DNA of 64,000 nucleotides from G963676655 sp963676655 (GTDB taxonomy: Bacteria; Verrucomicrobiota; Lentisphaeria; Victivallales; Victivallaceae): the NCBI GenBank assembly GCA_963676655.2, contig CAXXKX010000003.1, positions 930,001 to 994,000 of the forward strand, given 5' to 3'. Both the position numbers and the translations under genes were made by a program. Below the pieces are notes generated by a model, which searched no databases, had not been told where the DNA came from, and saw only the letters and a list, made by a program, of their open reading frames with translations. Every line of letters begins with the position of its first letter. Position 1 is the stretch's first letter. Positions 25,408 through 34,543 of the stretch are shown here, in pieces.

Positions 25408-27093
25408 ATGCCTGATAGAAAAAAGTTCGATAACTTTAAAATAGATGTTCCTGAATATTATAATTTTGCTCGAGACGTAGTTGATTCACACGCCGCATTT
25501 GACCGCAACCGGATGGCTATGATCTGGGTTAATCAACAGGGAAATGAAAAACGCTATACTTTTCATGACTTCAGCCGCCTGTCAAATCAAGCCGCCAACC
25601 TTCTCTTAAAATACGGCATAAGACAGGGTGATCGAGTACTTCTTATGCTTCCTCGGATTCCCGAATGGTGGATTTTTTCATTAGCATTGATTAAAATAGG
25701 GGCAATACAATGTCCAGCTCCATGTCTGTTGACTCCATATGATATTAAACAAAGGATATCTCAAGGTCGGTTTTGTGGAGTAATAACTGACTCAGAAAAT
25801 GCTGCTAAATTCGATGGGATTGATAAACATTACCCATCTTTAAATTTCCGTTTGCTGATTGACGGGGAGCGTGAAAACTGGATAAATTATTCACGTGAAA
25901 TATCCTGCCCTGAAAACTATTCACGTCATAAAGTAATGACTCCATTTTTGATAAAGACCAGATATTCCGATCCGATGATAATTTTATTCACTTCAGGAAC
26001 TAATAAATATCCCAAAATGGTTTTGCATAATTATGCTTATCCACTTGGGCACCGGGTGACAACTGAATTATGGCATAATGTCAGTTCTAATGATTTGCAC
26101 TTTACTATTTCTGATACTGGTTGGGCCAAAAATATCTGGGGGAATTATTTTGGTCAATGGAATGTTGGGGCTTGTGTCTTTATCTATGACATTCGAGGAA
26201 AATTTCATCCCAATGAAATTCTGCCAATTCTTGAAAAATATGAAATAACTTCTTTTTGTGCGCCACCGACGATCTATCGTATGTTAGTTTTAAGTGACTT
26301 AAAGAAGTTTGATTTTAAAGAATTGAAACATTGTCTGTCAGCAGGGGAACCTCTACACATCGAAACGAGTCGTTTGTGGGAAGAAGAAACCGGTATAAAA
26401 ATCTATGAAGGCTATGGACAGACGGAAACAGTCTGCATAATCGGACACTTCCGGCATGTTCCTCAGAAACCAGGCTCTATGGGGATAGCTGCTCCAGGAT
26501 GGAATATAGAAATACATGACGACAATGGAGAAATAGTTGCTCCTGGTGTTGAAGGACGGATTGCGATAAAATTGACCAATAAACCGGTTGGTTTGCTGAT
26601 GAACTATCTGGATAATGATGAAGCTAATGCAGCAAGTTTTATAAACGATTATTATTATACCGGCGATAAAGCTAAATATGATGAAGATGGTTATTTTTGG
26701 TTTCTTGGTCGTAGTGATGACATAATAAAAAGCAGTGGTTACCGTATAGGGCCATTAGAGATTGAGGAAGCATTGATGACTCATCCTGCGGTACAGGAAG
26801 TCGGTGTCATTGGCGTTCCAGATCCGATTCGTGGAGCTCGCATTAAAGCATATATTGTTCTTAATTCTGATTTTGAAGCTACAGAAAGCATGGTGAAAAA
26901 ATTACAGGAATATACAAAAAAGCACACTGCGCCTTATAAATATCCACGCGAAATAGAGTTTGTGAGGACTCTCCCTAAAACTTTAAGTGGAAAAATTAAA
27001 CGGGATTTACTCCGCTCTCATGCTACAACCGGCGAGGTATGCGGTGAATTTACACCACTTCATTCTGACAAATTAAAGCAATTTAATAACTAA
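25408..27093 (+). CDS. acyl-CoA synthetase (AMP-forming), acetyl/medium-chain type
   Basis: 562 residues from ATG 25408, preceded by GGAAAGAAG; a GTG at 25384 is the alternative. ANL superfamily motifs are in order: the ATP loop ILFTSGTNKYPKMVLH (usual form TSGTTGxPK, here diverged at the TTG), the adenine motif YEGYGQTET (near 342), the hinge YYTGDKAKYDEDGYFWFLGRSDDIIKSSGYRI (near 425-455) and the catalytic Lys in LPKTLSGKIKRDLL. The protein most resembles acyl-CoA synthetases of the medium-chain (ACSM) group. It would activate a carboxylic acid to its CoA thioester in the cytoplasm. The broken thioesterase upstream may have been its partner. Confidence 0.88.
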   Translation: MPDRKKFDNFKIDVPEYYNFARDVVDSHAAFDRNRMAMIWVNQQGNEKRYTFHDFSRLSNQAANLLLKYGIRQGDRVLLMLPRIPEWWIFSLALIKIGAIQCPAPCLLTPYDIKQRISQGRFCGVITDSENAAKFDGIDKHYPSLNFRLLIDGERENWINYSREISCPENYSRHKVMTPFLIKTRYSDPMIILFTSGTNKYPKMVLHNYAYPLGHRVTTELWHNVSSNDLHFTISDTGWAKNIWGNYFGQWNVGACVFIYDIRGKFHPNEILPILEKYEITSFCAPPTIYRMLVLSDLKKFDFKELKHCLSAGEPLHIETSRLWEEETGIKIYEGYGQTETVCIIGHFRHVPQKPGSMGIAAPGWNIEIHDDNGEIVAPGVEGRIAIKLTNKPVGLLMNYLDNDEANAASFINDYYYTGDKAKYDEDGYFWFLGRSDDIIKSSGYRIGPLEIEEALMTHPAVQEVGVIGVPDPIRGARIKAYIVLNSDFEATESMVKKLQEYTKKHTAPYKYPREIEFVRTLPKTLSGKIKRDLLRSHATTGEVCGEFTPLHSDKLKQFNN

Positions 27094-27309
27094 ACCTGTA
27101 AATATTTATCCTGAATTGAAAAAGCCAGCGAGTGGAAATCTCTATTCGCCTTATAATGTCCATGATATATTAGTAATTGCCCATTTACAGATGGTGTCAG
27201 AAAGGAGCTTTTTCTGTTTCTGAAATCTCGGAAACCATGTATTCGTTGGTAAACAATAATCCAGAAGTGGATGCTTCATTCTGTAACGCTAAAGGCGCTA
27301 CATTAGGTC

Positions 27310-28698
27310 TTGGAATCAACACTAAAATCTCTTTCTTTCTGCCCGGTATGTGTTAAACCTGACAAAAATAACCTTAATAAAATTTATGATGAATTCGATG
27401 ATGAACAATATAAGATTATTGTTGTAAACTGTTGCCTGGCCGGGGTTAATTCATTAGAGTATATTAAATGCTTAAAGGAAAATGATGTTGAGCTCCCGCT
27501 GCTTCTTTTAATCAATTCTTGTGGAAATGATAAAATAATTGACTATGCGACTAAAAATGGGTTAGAAAATCATTTGATATTAAAGCCTTTCACTCCATTA
27601 TTATTGCTCGATAAAATCATGTCAATACTAGGTAATAAAGTTGATGCTAAAAAAATTGATAATAACTTAAAAAAATGGGACATAAAATATCCCGCGTCTA
27701 TTAGCGGAGCAAAGATTTTGCTGGTTGAAGACAATGAAATCAATCAACAAGTAGCTCAAGATTTACTTCTCGGGGCAGGGGTATTAGTTGCAATCGCGAA
27801 AAATGGTATTGAAGCCATTGAGATGAATAGAAAAGAGCATTTTGATTTGATTCTTATGGATTTGCAAATGCCTGAAATGGACGGCTATCAGGCATCATCA
27901 ATAATTAAAACTGATTATCCATCTGTTCCTATTGTTGCAATGACTGCTAATGCATTCGAAGATGATAGAAAGAGATGTCTTGAGGCAGGTATGGATGACC
28001 ATGTCTCAAAACCGGTTGATCCGGAAAGACTATATCAAACACTAGAAAAATGGTTGCCCGAAATAAAAATAAACTACAAATATGAAGATATTGAATCTTG
28101 CGAATCACTTCCGGGGGTTAATATTAATATTGGCCTGCGTAGATTGCAAGGAAATAAAAAACTTTATTTCAAGCTGTTAAAGCAGTTTTGTTACAAACAC
28201 TGTAATGATGCCCAGAAAATAGTTGAACTAATTGATAAAGGAGATTTTGATGCCGCACAACGCATAGCACATACAATTAAAAGCATAGCCGGGACAGTCG
28301 GAGCAATAGAACTTTTCAATGCGGCTCAAGATATTGAGCTAGCAGCTAAAAATAGACAAAAAGCGATAGTTAATGACGAGTTAGTCAATTTTAGATTGGC
28401 GCTTGATATTGTTATAGATGGAATACAGAATCTGAAAACAAAAGAGGAGACCTCCACATCTCCGATAGATTCCTTTTCTTATGACTCACTGTCCATTGTA
28501 GTCAAAGAACTTGATGTGTTGTTAAGAGAAAGAGACTCTGAAGCTGGAGAAAAAGCTGAACTGTTGTTGAAAATGCTTTCGGAAAGTTGTTATGTTGATT
28601 TGGCCAGTGAAATTTATGAATTAGCAAACGATTACGAATATGATGATGCATTTGGGCTGTTGAATAGCCTCATGGAAAAAATGGAGATGGATATATGA
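27310..28698 (+). CDS. REC-REC-HPt protein, probably the C-terminal part of a truncated hybrid kinase
   Basis: 462 residues if TTG 27310 is used; no ATG fits. Residues ~10-110 look like a degenerate receiver (VVNCCLAGVNS; LILKPFTPLLLLDKI), without the usual acidic pocket. Residues ~130-250 form a canonical receiver (ILLVEDNEINQQVA; LILMDLQMPEMDGY with the phosphoacceptor Asp; VSKPVDPERL). Residues ~270-365 are an HPt domain with RIAHTIKSIAGTVGA carrying the phosphorylatable His. Just upstream (27186-27356, another frame) is a piece ending GATLGLGINTKISFFLPG that resembles a kinase end, so this gene may be a truncated kinase. The stop overlaps the next start (ATGA). Confidence 0.75.
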   Translation: MESTLKSLSFCPVCVKPDKNNLNKIYDEFDDEQYKIIVVNCCLAGVNSLEYIKCLKENDVELPLLLLINSCGNDKIIDYATKNGLENHLILKPFTPLLLLDKIMSILGNKVDAKKIDNNLKKWDIKYPASISGAKILLVEDNEINQQVAQDLLLGAGVLVAIAKNGIEAIEMNRKEHFDLILMDLQMPEMDGYQASSIIKTDYPSVPIVAMTANAFEDDRKRCLEAGMDDHVSKPVDPERLYQTLEKWLPEIKINYKYEDIESCESLPGVNINIGLRRLQGNKKLYFKLLKQFCYKHCNDAQKIVELIDKGDFDAAQRIAHTIKSIAGTVGAIELFNAAQDIELAAKNRQKAIVNDELVNFRLALDIVIDGIQNLKTKEETSTSPIDSFSYDSLSIVVKELDVLLRERDSEAGEKAELLLKMLSESCYVDLASEIYELANDYEYDDAFGLLNSLMEKMEMDI

Positions 28699-29819
28699 AT
28701 GGAAAACAGCGCGTATTAGTAGTTGATGACGAAAGTCTAAATATAGATATTCTAGCTGAGCTACTTAATGATGAATATAAAATTATTGTAGCTAAAAGTG
28801 GAGAACAGGCTATATCAGTTGCTAATAATGATGCTCCAGACCTTGTTCTTCTGGACATAATGATGCCAAATATGGATGGATTTGAGGTTTGTAAAAGGTT
28901 CAAAAATAGTGATTCACTTAAGGATGTTCCAATTCTTTTTATTAGCGCACTGAATGATTCAAATAATAAAATAAATGGATTCAAGGTCGGGGCAGTTGAT
29001 TATATTACCAAACCATTTCAACCCGATGAGGTTAAGGCGAGAGTCAGAACACATCTGCAACTGTATTACTTGCAAAAGCACCTTAAAGATCTTGTGGACA
29101 ACCGTACCCGGCAACTTGTTGAAGCGCACGAAAAACTTAAAGATATTCACAAAATTAAAAACGAGTTTCTCCACATTATAAATCATCAAATGAGAACTCC
29201 GGTGAATGGTATTCTTGGGGTTGCTGAAATGATAATAGACCTTTGTCCGGAGACTAATCAAAAAAAAGAAATGAAAGATGCTTTCTACCATAGTCGAAAC
29301 CGGTTGCTGCAAATGCTTGATCATACATTAATGATGTGTAATTTGGAGGAAAATGAAGTTCAGCAGGCTGAATCATCCAGCACAATTATAATAAATGCCT
29401 GTAAATCACTTAAACTTCCATTGAAGACTGTTGAAGGTAAATATAAAGAGATTAATTTGCGTGGGAGCAAAGAGGTTTTTAAGAATTTATTAACTGAATT
29501 GATGGCTATTGCAGAAAATATAGCATCGAATAAAATTTATGCTGAAGTTAACATAAATAATAATATTGATTTAGAGTTAAAGATTTTTCTTGGTAATTGT
29601 CTAATCCCAGAACAGGATCTATATTCAATTTTTTCAGAGTCCGCTGCTGTCCACAACGCAAGCCACATTGAATCTCTTGGACTTGCTCCGCTAGTTGTTA
29701 ATAAAATAGCTAACATATTAGGTTGGAAAGTAGCTATTAATAAAAATGACAATCAAGAATGGAGTATAGTGTTGACAATGCCCGCTGTTTCAAAAAAAGA
29801 AGTTCAGATTGTTATTTAA
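28695..29819 (+). CDS. response regulator receiver fused to HisKA, with degenerate kinase ATPase domain
   Basis: 374 residues. An intact receiver (VLVVDDESLNIDIL; LVLLDIMMPNMDGFE; YITKPFQPDEVKARV) occupies about 1-125, then a helical linker, then a HisKA helix with INHQMRTPVNGILGVAE (the His is the usual phosphorylation site). The last ~170 residues lie where HATPase_c should be but show no N, G1 or G2 boxes, so ATP binding is doubtful. It may receive phosphate from other kinases through the HPt protein encoded upstream, to which it is coupled by a 4-base overlap. Confidence 0.8.
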   Translation: MNGKQRVLVVDDESLNIDILAELLNDEYKIIVAKSGEQAISVANNDAPDLVLLDIMMPNMDGFEVCKRFKNSDSLKDVPILFISALNDSNNKINGFKVGAVDYITKPFQPDEVKARVRTHLQLYYLQKHLKDLVDNRTRQLVEAHEKLKDIHKIKNEFLHIINHQMRTPVNGILGVAEMIIDLCPETNQKKEMKDAFYHSRNRLLQMLDHTLMMCNLEENEVQQAESSSTIIINACKSLKLPLKTVEGKYKEINLRGSKEVFKNLLTELMAIAENIASNKIYAEVNINNNIDLELKIFLGNCLIPEQDLYSIFSESAAVHNASHIESLGLAPLVVNKIANILGWKVAINKNDNQEWSIVLTMPAVSKKEVQIVI

Positions 29820-30077
29820 CAAGCAACGTTAATAATCATTTGACTTCTATAATCGTTTGTTTTGCTGACTCGGTTGATGGGACGTGAGATTTGCTCGTTA
29901 GCCTGAAGACTCTTGCCTTTGACAGGATAATGCCTTTAAATATGTATAATACAAATTGTCTCCAATATTAAGGTAACCTAAATTCACATGTTTCTGTCAA
30001 TTATAGACTAAAATGTGCTTGATAATCATTTCAGGCTGCCAGACGAGCTTGAACATTTTTTTCCGCCACTTTGACAA

Positions 30078-30380
30078 TTATTTCCTAAATACCGCCGGAT
30101 CAAGTTTCTCGACCTCTTTTCTCAATGTTTTCCCGGCCCTAAACTTGACGGAGCAACGTTCCGGGATTAACACTTCATCTTTCGGTTTGTTGGGGTTGCG
30201 GCCCTTTTTCGCTTTACGAACTGCGGTTTCAAATACCCCAAAATTGCGCAACTCGACCGTATTTCCGGCTATAATATTCTCTGCCAGATAATTCAGTGTC
30301 AACTGAACTATTCCACCGACATCCTTCTGGATTATTCCGGTTTCCTTAGCAATTTTAACGACAATATCACGTTTAGTCAT
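30078..30380 (-). CDS. HU/IHF family DNA-binding protein, second copy
   Basis: 100 residues, highly similar to the HU protein at 17816-18121: MTKRDIVVKIAKETGIIQKD, VELRNFGVFETAVRKAKKG, then RNPNKPKDE in the arm and KFRAGKTLRKEV. The arm keeps the Arg-Asn-Pro tip that intercalates in known HU proteins, whereas the other copy has His there. The ribosome site (AGAAGGAATC) and upstream region are also shared. It is divergently arranged with the merR gene that starts at 30590. Confidence 0.9.
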   Translation of the reverse strand: MTKRDIVVKIAKETGIIQKDVGGIVQLTLNYLAENIIAGNTVELRNFGVFETAVRKAKKGRNPNKPKDEVLIPERCSVKFRAGKTLRKEVEKLDPAVFRK

Positions 30381-30521
30381 TGATATGATTCCTTCTGTGT
30401 GGGTTATTTCTATGTCAAAGTAATCTAACAGGATCTAGCATCCATTTCAAGGCTTTTTATATTATTAACTTACTAAAAATATGATATATTGTTGATTATA
30501 GTCGGATGTAAATTTGACAGG
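30381..30521 (-). repeat. HU upstream region, copy 2 of a duplicated segment
   Basis: Matches 18122-18262 over its whole length with scattered changes. Here it leads into an intact divergent merR promoter and gene. It is evidence that an HU plus divergent regulator block was duplicated and that only this copy remains complete. Confidence 0.6.
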
Positions 30522-30558
30522 TCGGTTATTTCTATATATAATTATGATTTCGACCTGT
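30514..30558 (+). promoter_or_regulatory. merR promoter with spaced inverted repeat
   Basis: TTGACA (30514-30519), a 17-base spacer and TATAAT (30537-30542) form a consensus promoter. ACAGGTCG (30517-30524) and CGACCTGT (30551-30558) are perfect 8-bp inverted repeats on either side of the -10, 26 bases apart. They are candidate operator half-sites for the MerR-like protein or another regulator. Confidence 0.65.
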
Positions 30559-30589
30559 GTGGAGAATCTTTTACAAAAGGGAAACTGCA

Positions 30590-31033
30590 ATGAATGAGAC
30601 AATATCAAAAACGTATGGAATCGTAGAATTGGCTAAAGCGGCAGGGCTCAACATCAGAACGATCAGGTATTATATTCATCGCGGACTACTCCAGCCGCCA
30701 TGCGGCAGCAAGCGCGGCTCCTATTATACGAAGATGCATTTGAACCGTTTGCTGATGATCAATAAACTTGCGTCCCAGGGTGTGCCGCTGGTCGTTATGA
30801 TGAAGACTCTCGATTGTTCCGAGTCGGAAGCTCTAGACGACAATGATGCCACTGAAACCGCAACCTGGCGTGAAGCCGAACTCTTTGACGGAGTTCGTCT
30901 TTCCTTCATCCCCAACGCCCTGACGCGCTCCGAGCTTGAACAAGTCCATAAATTCGTCAACGATCTGATGCAGCAAAAAGGCCGTTCCGATAAAGCCGAA
31001 AGACGCAGGGGAATGATTTCGAAACAGTTTTAA
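30590..31033 (+). CDS. MerR family transcriptional regulator
   Basis: 147 residues from ATG 30590 (ribosome site AAAAGGGAAAC); the GTG at 30557 lies too close to the promoter. The N-terminal MerR HTH is clear: TYGIVELAKAAGLNIRTIRYYIHRGLLQPP (about 7-36), then SKRGSYYTKMHLNRLLMINKLASQGVPLVVMM. The C-terminal part is short and lacks Cys residues typical of metal-sensing MerR proteins, so its effector is unknown. It is divergent from the HU gene and upstream of the hybrid kinase. Confidence 0.85.
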   Translation: MNETISKTYGIVELAKAAGLNIRTIRYYIHRGLLQPPCGSKRGSYYTKMHLNRLLMINKLASQGVPLVVMMKTLDCSESEALDDNDATETATWREAELFDGVRLSFIPNALTRSELEQVHKFVNDLMQQKGRSDKAERRRGMISKQF

Positions 31034-31054
31034 ACACTTTTTCCATCAATTTTA

Positions 31055-31083
31055 TTGACACATCTTTTTTTACGCAATATATT
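31055..31083 (+). promoter_or_regulatory. promoter of the hybrid kinase gene
   Basis: TTGACA (31055-31060), a 17-base spacer and TATATT (31078-31083). It begins 22 bases after the merR stop and lies 33 bases upstream of the kinase ATG, which has an AGAGGA ribosome site. Confidence 0.6.
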
Positions 31084-31115
31084 TTATCATGCAATAAAAA
31101 ACAGAGGATTTTGTT

Positions 31116-34100
31116 ATGAGAATGAAACTTCGGCTTCCAATAAGGGCTTCGGTCATTTTTGCATTAAGTGCAATTATTCTTGCCATAATGGGGCTAATTG
31201 GCTATATCCCGGGGTTTAATGTTTTGGCTTGCATTAGTAGAGACTATATTCCAATGGCTCCGAGTACCGCCGTCTCTTTTCTGATTCTCGGAGGCGTCAT
31301 GCTCCTTATGGAGAAAAAAGATTTTTCCATATTCGAGCGTTATATTCTTGTAGCAATAGTGTCCTTTATCACGATGTTTAGTCTTTTGAATGTCATCGGT
31401 AGCCTATGTGGAGCAGATTTAAACTTTGAACGTTCAATTATGCCTCATATCGGTCATCTGAATCAAATCCCGATCGGACTGATGTCTCCGGCTACAGGAA
31501 CAGGATTTTTAATATCCGGAATGTCAGTATTGATTATCTTATTAAGGCACAACAGCAAAGCATCTTTTCCTTTTCTTGAACATATTGCAGGCCTACTAGG
31601 ATATACTGCATGGATTATCGGTCTTGTCTTTTCTCTGGCTTATTTTTATGGAACCCCTTTACTTTACGGCTATGGTTCAACTATTCCTATGGCCTTGACA
31701 ACCGCACTGGGATTTATTCTATTGCCAGTTAGTATAATGTTAAATTCAGGTAAATATGAATTTCCCATGAAATTTTTCAACATGGACAAAACGCACGGTT
31801 ATCTTTTTTGCTATCTGTTGCCGCTTTCTGCTTTATCAGTTATTCTTGGTGGACTGGCGGTGTTTCGAGTTTACCACTTTAGTGCAATTAATCCTGCTCT
31901 TGTAACTGCTTTCCTCATTGTGACGGCCACCATTTTAGCTGGCTTTTTTGCACTTACAATTTCACGTCATCTTGGTCATAGAATTGATAGAGTGAGTGAT
32001 AAGCTTAAACTGACTACAGATGTTTTGAGTACAAGTGAAGAAAATCTCCGCATAACGTTAAACTCAATTGGAGACGCGGTAATAGCAACCGACCTTGAAG
32101 CCCGTATAACTAGAATGAATCCGGTGGCGGAGTCGCTAACCGGGTGGCAACTGAAGGATGCAATGGGAAAACCTCTGCTTGATATTTTCAATATTATTAA
32201 CGCTAAAACCAGGCAGCCGGCAGTAGATCCGGTCGAAAAAGTAATTAATACCGGAAAGATTGTTGGCTTGGCAAATCATACAAAACTCATAGCAAAAAAC
32301 GGAATTGAATACCATATTGCTGATTCGGCTTCTCCTATTTTGGACGAAAGAGGTAGCCTCTCGGGAGTTGTATTGGTGTTTCGGGATGTATCTGAGGAAT
32401 ATGAATTAATACAAGCAATGCGTGCAAGCGAAATCCGTTTTGAAACTATATTTAGGCAATCTCCGGCAGGTATGGCTTTAGTTGATTCAGACAGTGGTTA
32501 TATTTTGGAAATGAACCAGAAATTTGTAGAGATTTGTGGCCGAACTCGCCAGGAATTAGCAAACGACAACTGGTTTTCCGCCACACATCCTAATGAGGTC
32601 AGGCGTGAGAAAGCCAAACTGTCTGAGCTAAATTCCGGAAAAATTCGCGTGTTTACCATGAATAAACGTTATGTCAAACCGGATAAATCTATTGCTTGGC
32701 TTGAAATGACTATTACAATGATAAATTTTGAAGAGGAGACCACTCCGCGACTGCTATGTATGATTAACGACTTGACTGAGTCAAAATTAATCCAATTGGA
32801 GAATAAAAGCTTGGCCAAGTTTCCCGATGAGAACCCTAATCCGGTCATAAGGGCAACAAGCGATGGGAGGTTACTGTACTCAAACAGGAGCGGACAACCC
32901 TTACTGACGTTGTGGGACGTCAGAGTAGACGATTTTCTGCCAGAACCATGGTTGGAAAGAGTAAAAAGGGTATTAGAACAGGATTATCTTAGAGAATTTG
33001 AAGTGGAATGCTTTGGTTCTCACTACTCTTTAGTGTTAAATCCAATCCGGGAAATGGGGTATGTTAATATTTACGGATTCGATATTTCCGAACGCAAACT
33101 TGCGGAAAACAGGCTAAGTCACGCATTGGCTAACGCGGAAGCCGCCAATATAACAAAATCAGAGTTTTTGGCCACAATATCCCATGAAATACGTACGCCG
33201 TTAAACGGAATACTTGGTTTCGCCGCCATTCTCAAGGATTCATTACCAATAAATATTTTAAATGAGGTAAAGGAAGATTTTGAGATAATTGAGAAAAGCG
33301 GTTCCGTTTTGCTTGATATAATCAACGATGTGCTTGAACTGTCAAGTATTGAGGCCGGCCAGTTTAATAAAAGCATTGAAGAGTTTTCTCCTACAGACCT
33401 TATCAAGGATAGTCTGGAAGTATTCTATTTCAAATCCCAGGAGAAAAAAATTCAGTTGAAATTTGTTCCGCAAGATCTGCCCAATATCCTGTCAGGAGAC
33501 TGCCGTCGATTGAAACAGATTCTATTCAACATTATAGGCAATGCCGTCAAATTCACAGAAGAAGGCCAAGTTGAAGTTATCGCTGAATACAATGAAAATA
33601 AATTGTATTTAACGGTTGCCGATACCGGATGCGGAATTACTCAAGATAAACTAGGGAAAATCTTGGAACCATTTTATCAGGCAGATCAATCTTCAACGAG
33701 AAAAAACGGCGGTTCCGGACTGGGGTTAACAATTGTTTCAAAAATGCTTGATAAACTCGGTGGATCTTTAAAAATTGAAAGCTCGTTAAATAAAGGGACC
33801 TCTGTGAAGGTGGCATTCCCGGCCATTGTGCCGATGTCGGTTAAGCCTATTGCTTTACCAGCACAAGTCCAGTCGGAAAATTCTCTGACTGAAATTAATA
33901 TTCTGATTGTGGAAGACGATCCAGCCTCTACTATGTATCTGAATCGGATACTAAAGGGGGCCGGAGCCGAAACTCAGATTGCGGACTCTTTTGATACCAT
34001 GAAGAAAATATGTAGTGATGCTGGATTTATTCCGGATGTGGCATTGTTGGACATTTCGCTCTCCGGTAACGATGGATTTGATTGTCTTGACTGGCTGCGG

Positions 34101-34271
34101 GAAAATCTTCCAAACCAAGGCATTAAGTATATTGCTCAAACCGCCCACGTAATGTTGGACAGAGTATGTGAATATAAACAAGCCGGGTTCCATGATTTTA
34201 TTGGTAAACCATATTCTCGTAACGAACTTATTAAAATTGTTTACAAACATGTTTCTAATCACTCGAAGTAA
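31116..34271 (+). CDS. hybrid sensor histidine kinase (membrane sensor, PAS repeats, HisKA, HATPase, REC)
   Basis: 1051 residues. About 1-290 holds seven or eight hydrophobic segments (an integral membrane sensor region of unassigned type). PAS domains follow at about 305-425 (DAVIATDLEARITRMNPVAESLTGW) and 430-555 (GMALVDSDSGYILEMNQKFVEICG), with a third PAS-like part at 565-670. HisKA has FLATISHEIRTPLNGILGF (His near 690). HATPase_c has the N box FNIIGNAVKFT, G1 VADTGCGI and G2 GSGLGLTIV. A C-terminal receiver has LIVEDDPAS, the phosphoacceptor Asp in ALLDISLSGNDG, and FIGKPYS. Everything needed for autophosphorylation and internal transfer is present. The HPt domain encoded at 27310 is a plausible next step. 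Confidence 0.92.
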   Translation: MRMKLRLPIRASVIFALSAIILAIMGLIGYIPGFNVLACISRDYIPMAPSTAVSFLILGGVMLLMEKKDFSIFERYILVAIVSFITMFSLLNVIGSLCGADLNFERSIMPHIGHLNQIPIGLMSPATGTGFLISGMSVLIILLRHNSKASFPFLEHIAGLLGYTAWIIGLVFSLAYFYGTPLLYGYGSTIPMALTTALGFILLPVSIMLNSGKYEFPMKFFNMDKTHGYLFCYLLPLSALSVILGGLAVFRVYHFSAINPALVTAFLIVTATILAGFFALTISRHLGHRIDRVSDKLKLTTDVLSTSEENLRITLNSIGDAVIATDLEARITRMNPVAESLTGWQLKDAMGKPLLDIFNIINAKTRQPAVDPVEKVINTGKIVGLANHTKLIAKNGIEYHIADSASPILDERGSLSGVVLVFRDVSEEYELIQAMRASEIRFETIFRQSPAGMALVDSDSGYILEMNQKFVEICGRTRQELANDNWFSATHPNEVRREKAKLSELNSGKIRVFTMNKRYVKPDKSIAWLEMTITMINFEEETTPRLLCMINDLTESKLIQLENKSLAKFPDENPNPVIRATSDGRLLYSNRSGQPLLTLWDVRVDDFLPEPWLERVKRVLEQDYLREFEVECFGSHYSLVLNPIREMGYVNIYGFDISERKLAENRLSHALANAEAANITKSEFLATISHEIRTPLNGILGFAAILKDSLPINILNEVKEDFEIIEKSGSVLLDIINDVLELSSIEAGQFNKSIEEFSPTDLIKDSLEVFYFKSQEKKIQLKFVPQDLPNILSGDCRRLKQILFNIIGNAVKFTEEGQVEVIAEYNENKLYLTVADTGCGITQDKLGKILEPFYQADQSSTRKNGGSGLGLTIVSKMLDKLGGSLKIESSLNKGTSVKVAFPAIVPMSVKPIALPAQVQSENSLTEINILIVEDDPASTMYLNRILKGAGAETQIADSFDTMKKICSDAGFIPDVALLDISLSGNDGFDCLDWLRENLPNQGIKYIAQTAHVMLDRVCEYKQAGFHDFIGKPYSRNELIKIVYKHVSNHSK

Positions 34272-34412
34272 TAAGAAACAGCTTTGGGGTGAGTGGATTC
34301 AATGATACGCTTTACGGTGTTTATGTTTTCCCCCTGCTAGAGAGCGATGTTGTGATAGCCTGATTTCTTAACCAACAGCAATGACGTTTTTAATAAGATC
34401 GAAACATGGTAC

Positions 34413-34541
34413 TGGCTTGAGATTTTTCATCTGCAGGAAGCGCAGTTAAATACTGTGCTGTTCGGAAATTTCTCATAAAAGCCAGAAAAAAGCGTTAAAC
34501 TACCTTCCTGAAAGAATAGAACTTCCTGTAGTAACTCATGG
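34413..34541. repeat. dispersed repeat, copy B
   Basis: Matches 24571-24697. It ends exactly where the IS630 element begins (TA at 34542-34543), so the IS inserted into or next to the edge of this repeat. The rest of the gap between the kinase gene and the IS shows nothing else. Confidence 0.55.
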
Positions 34542-34543
34542 TA

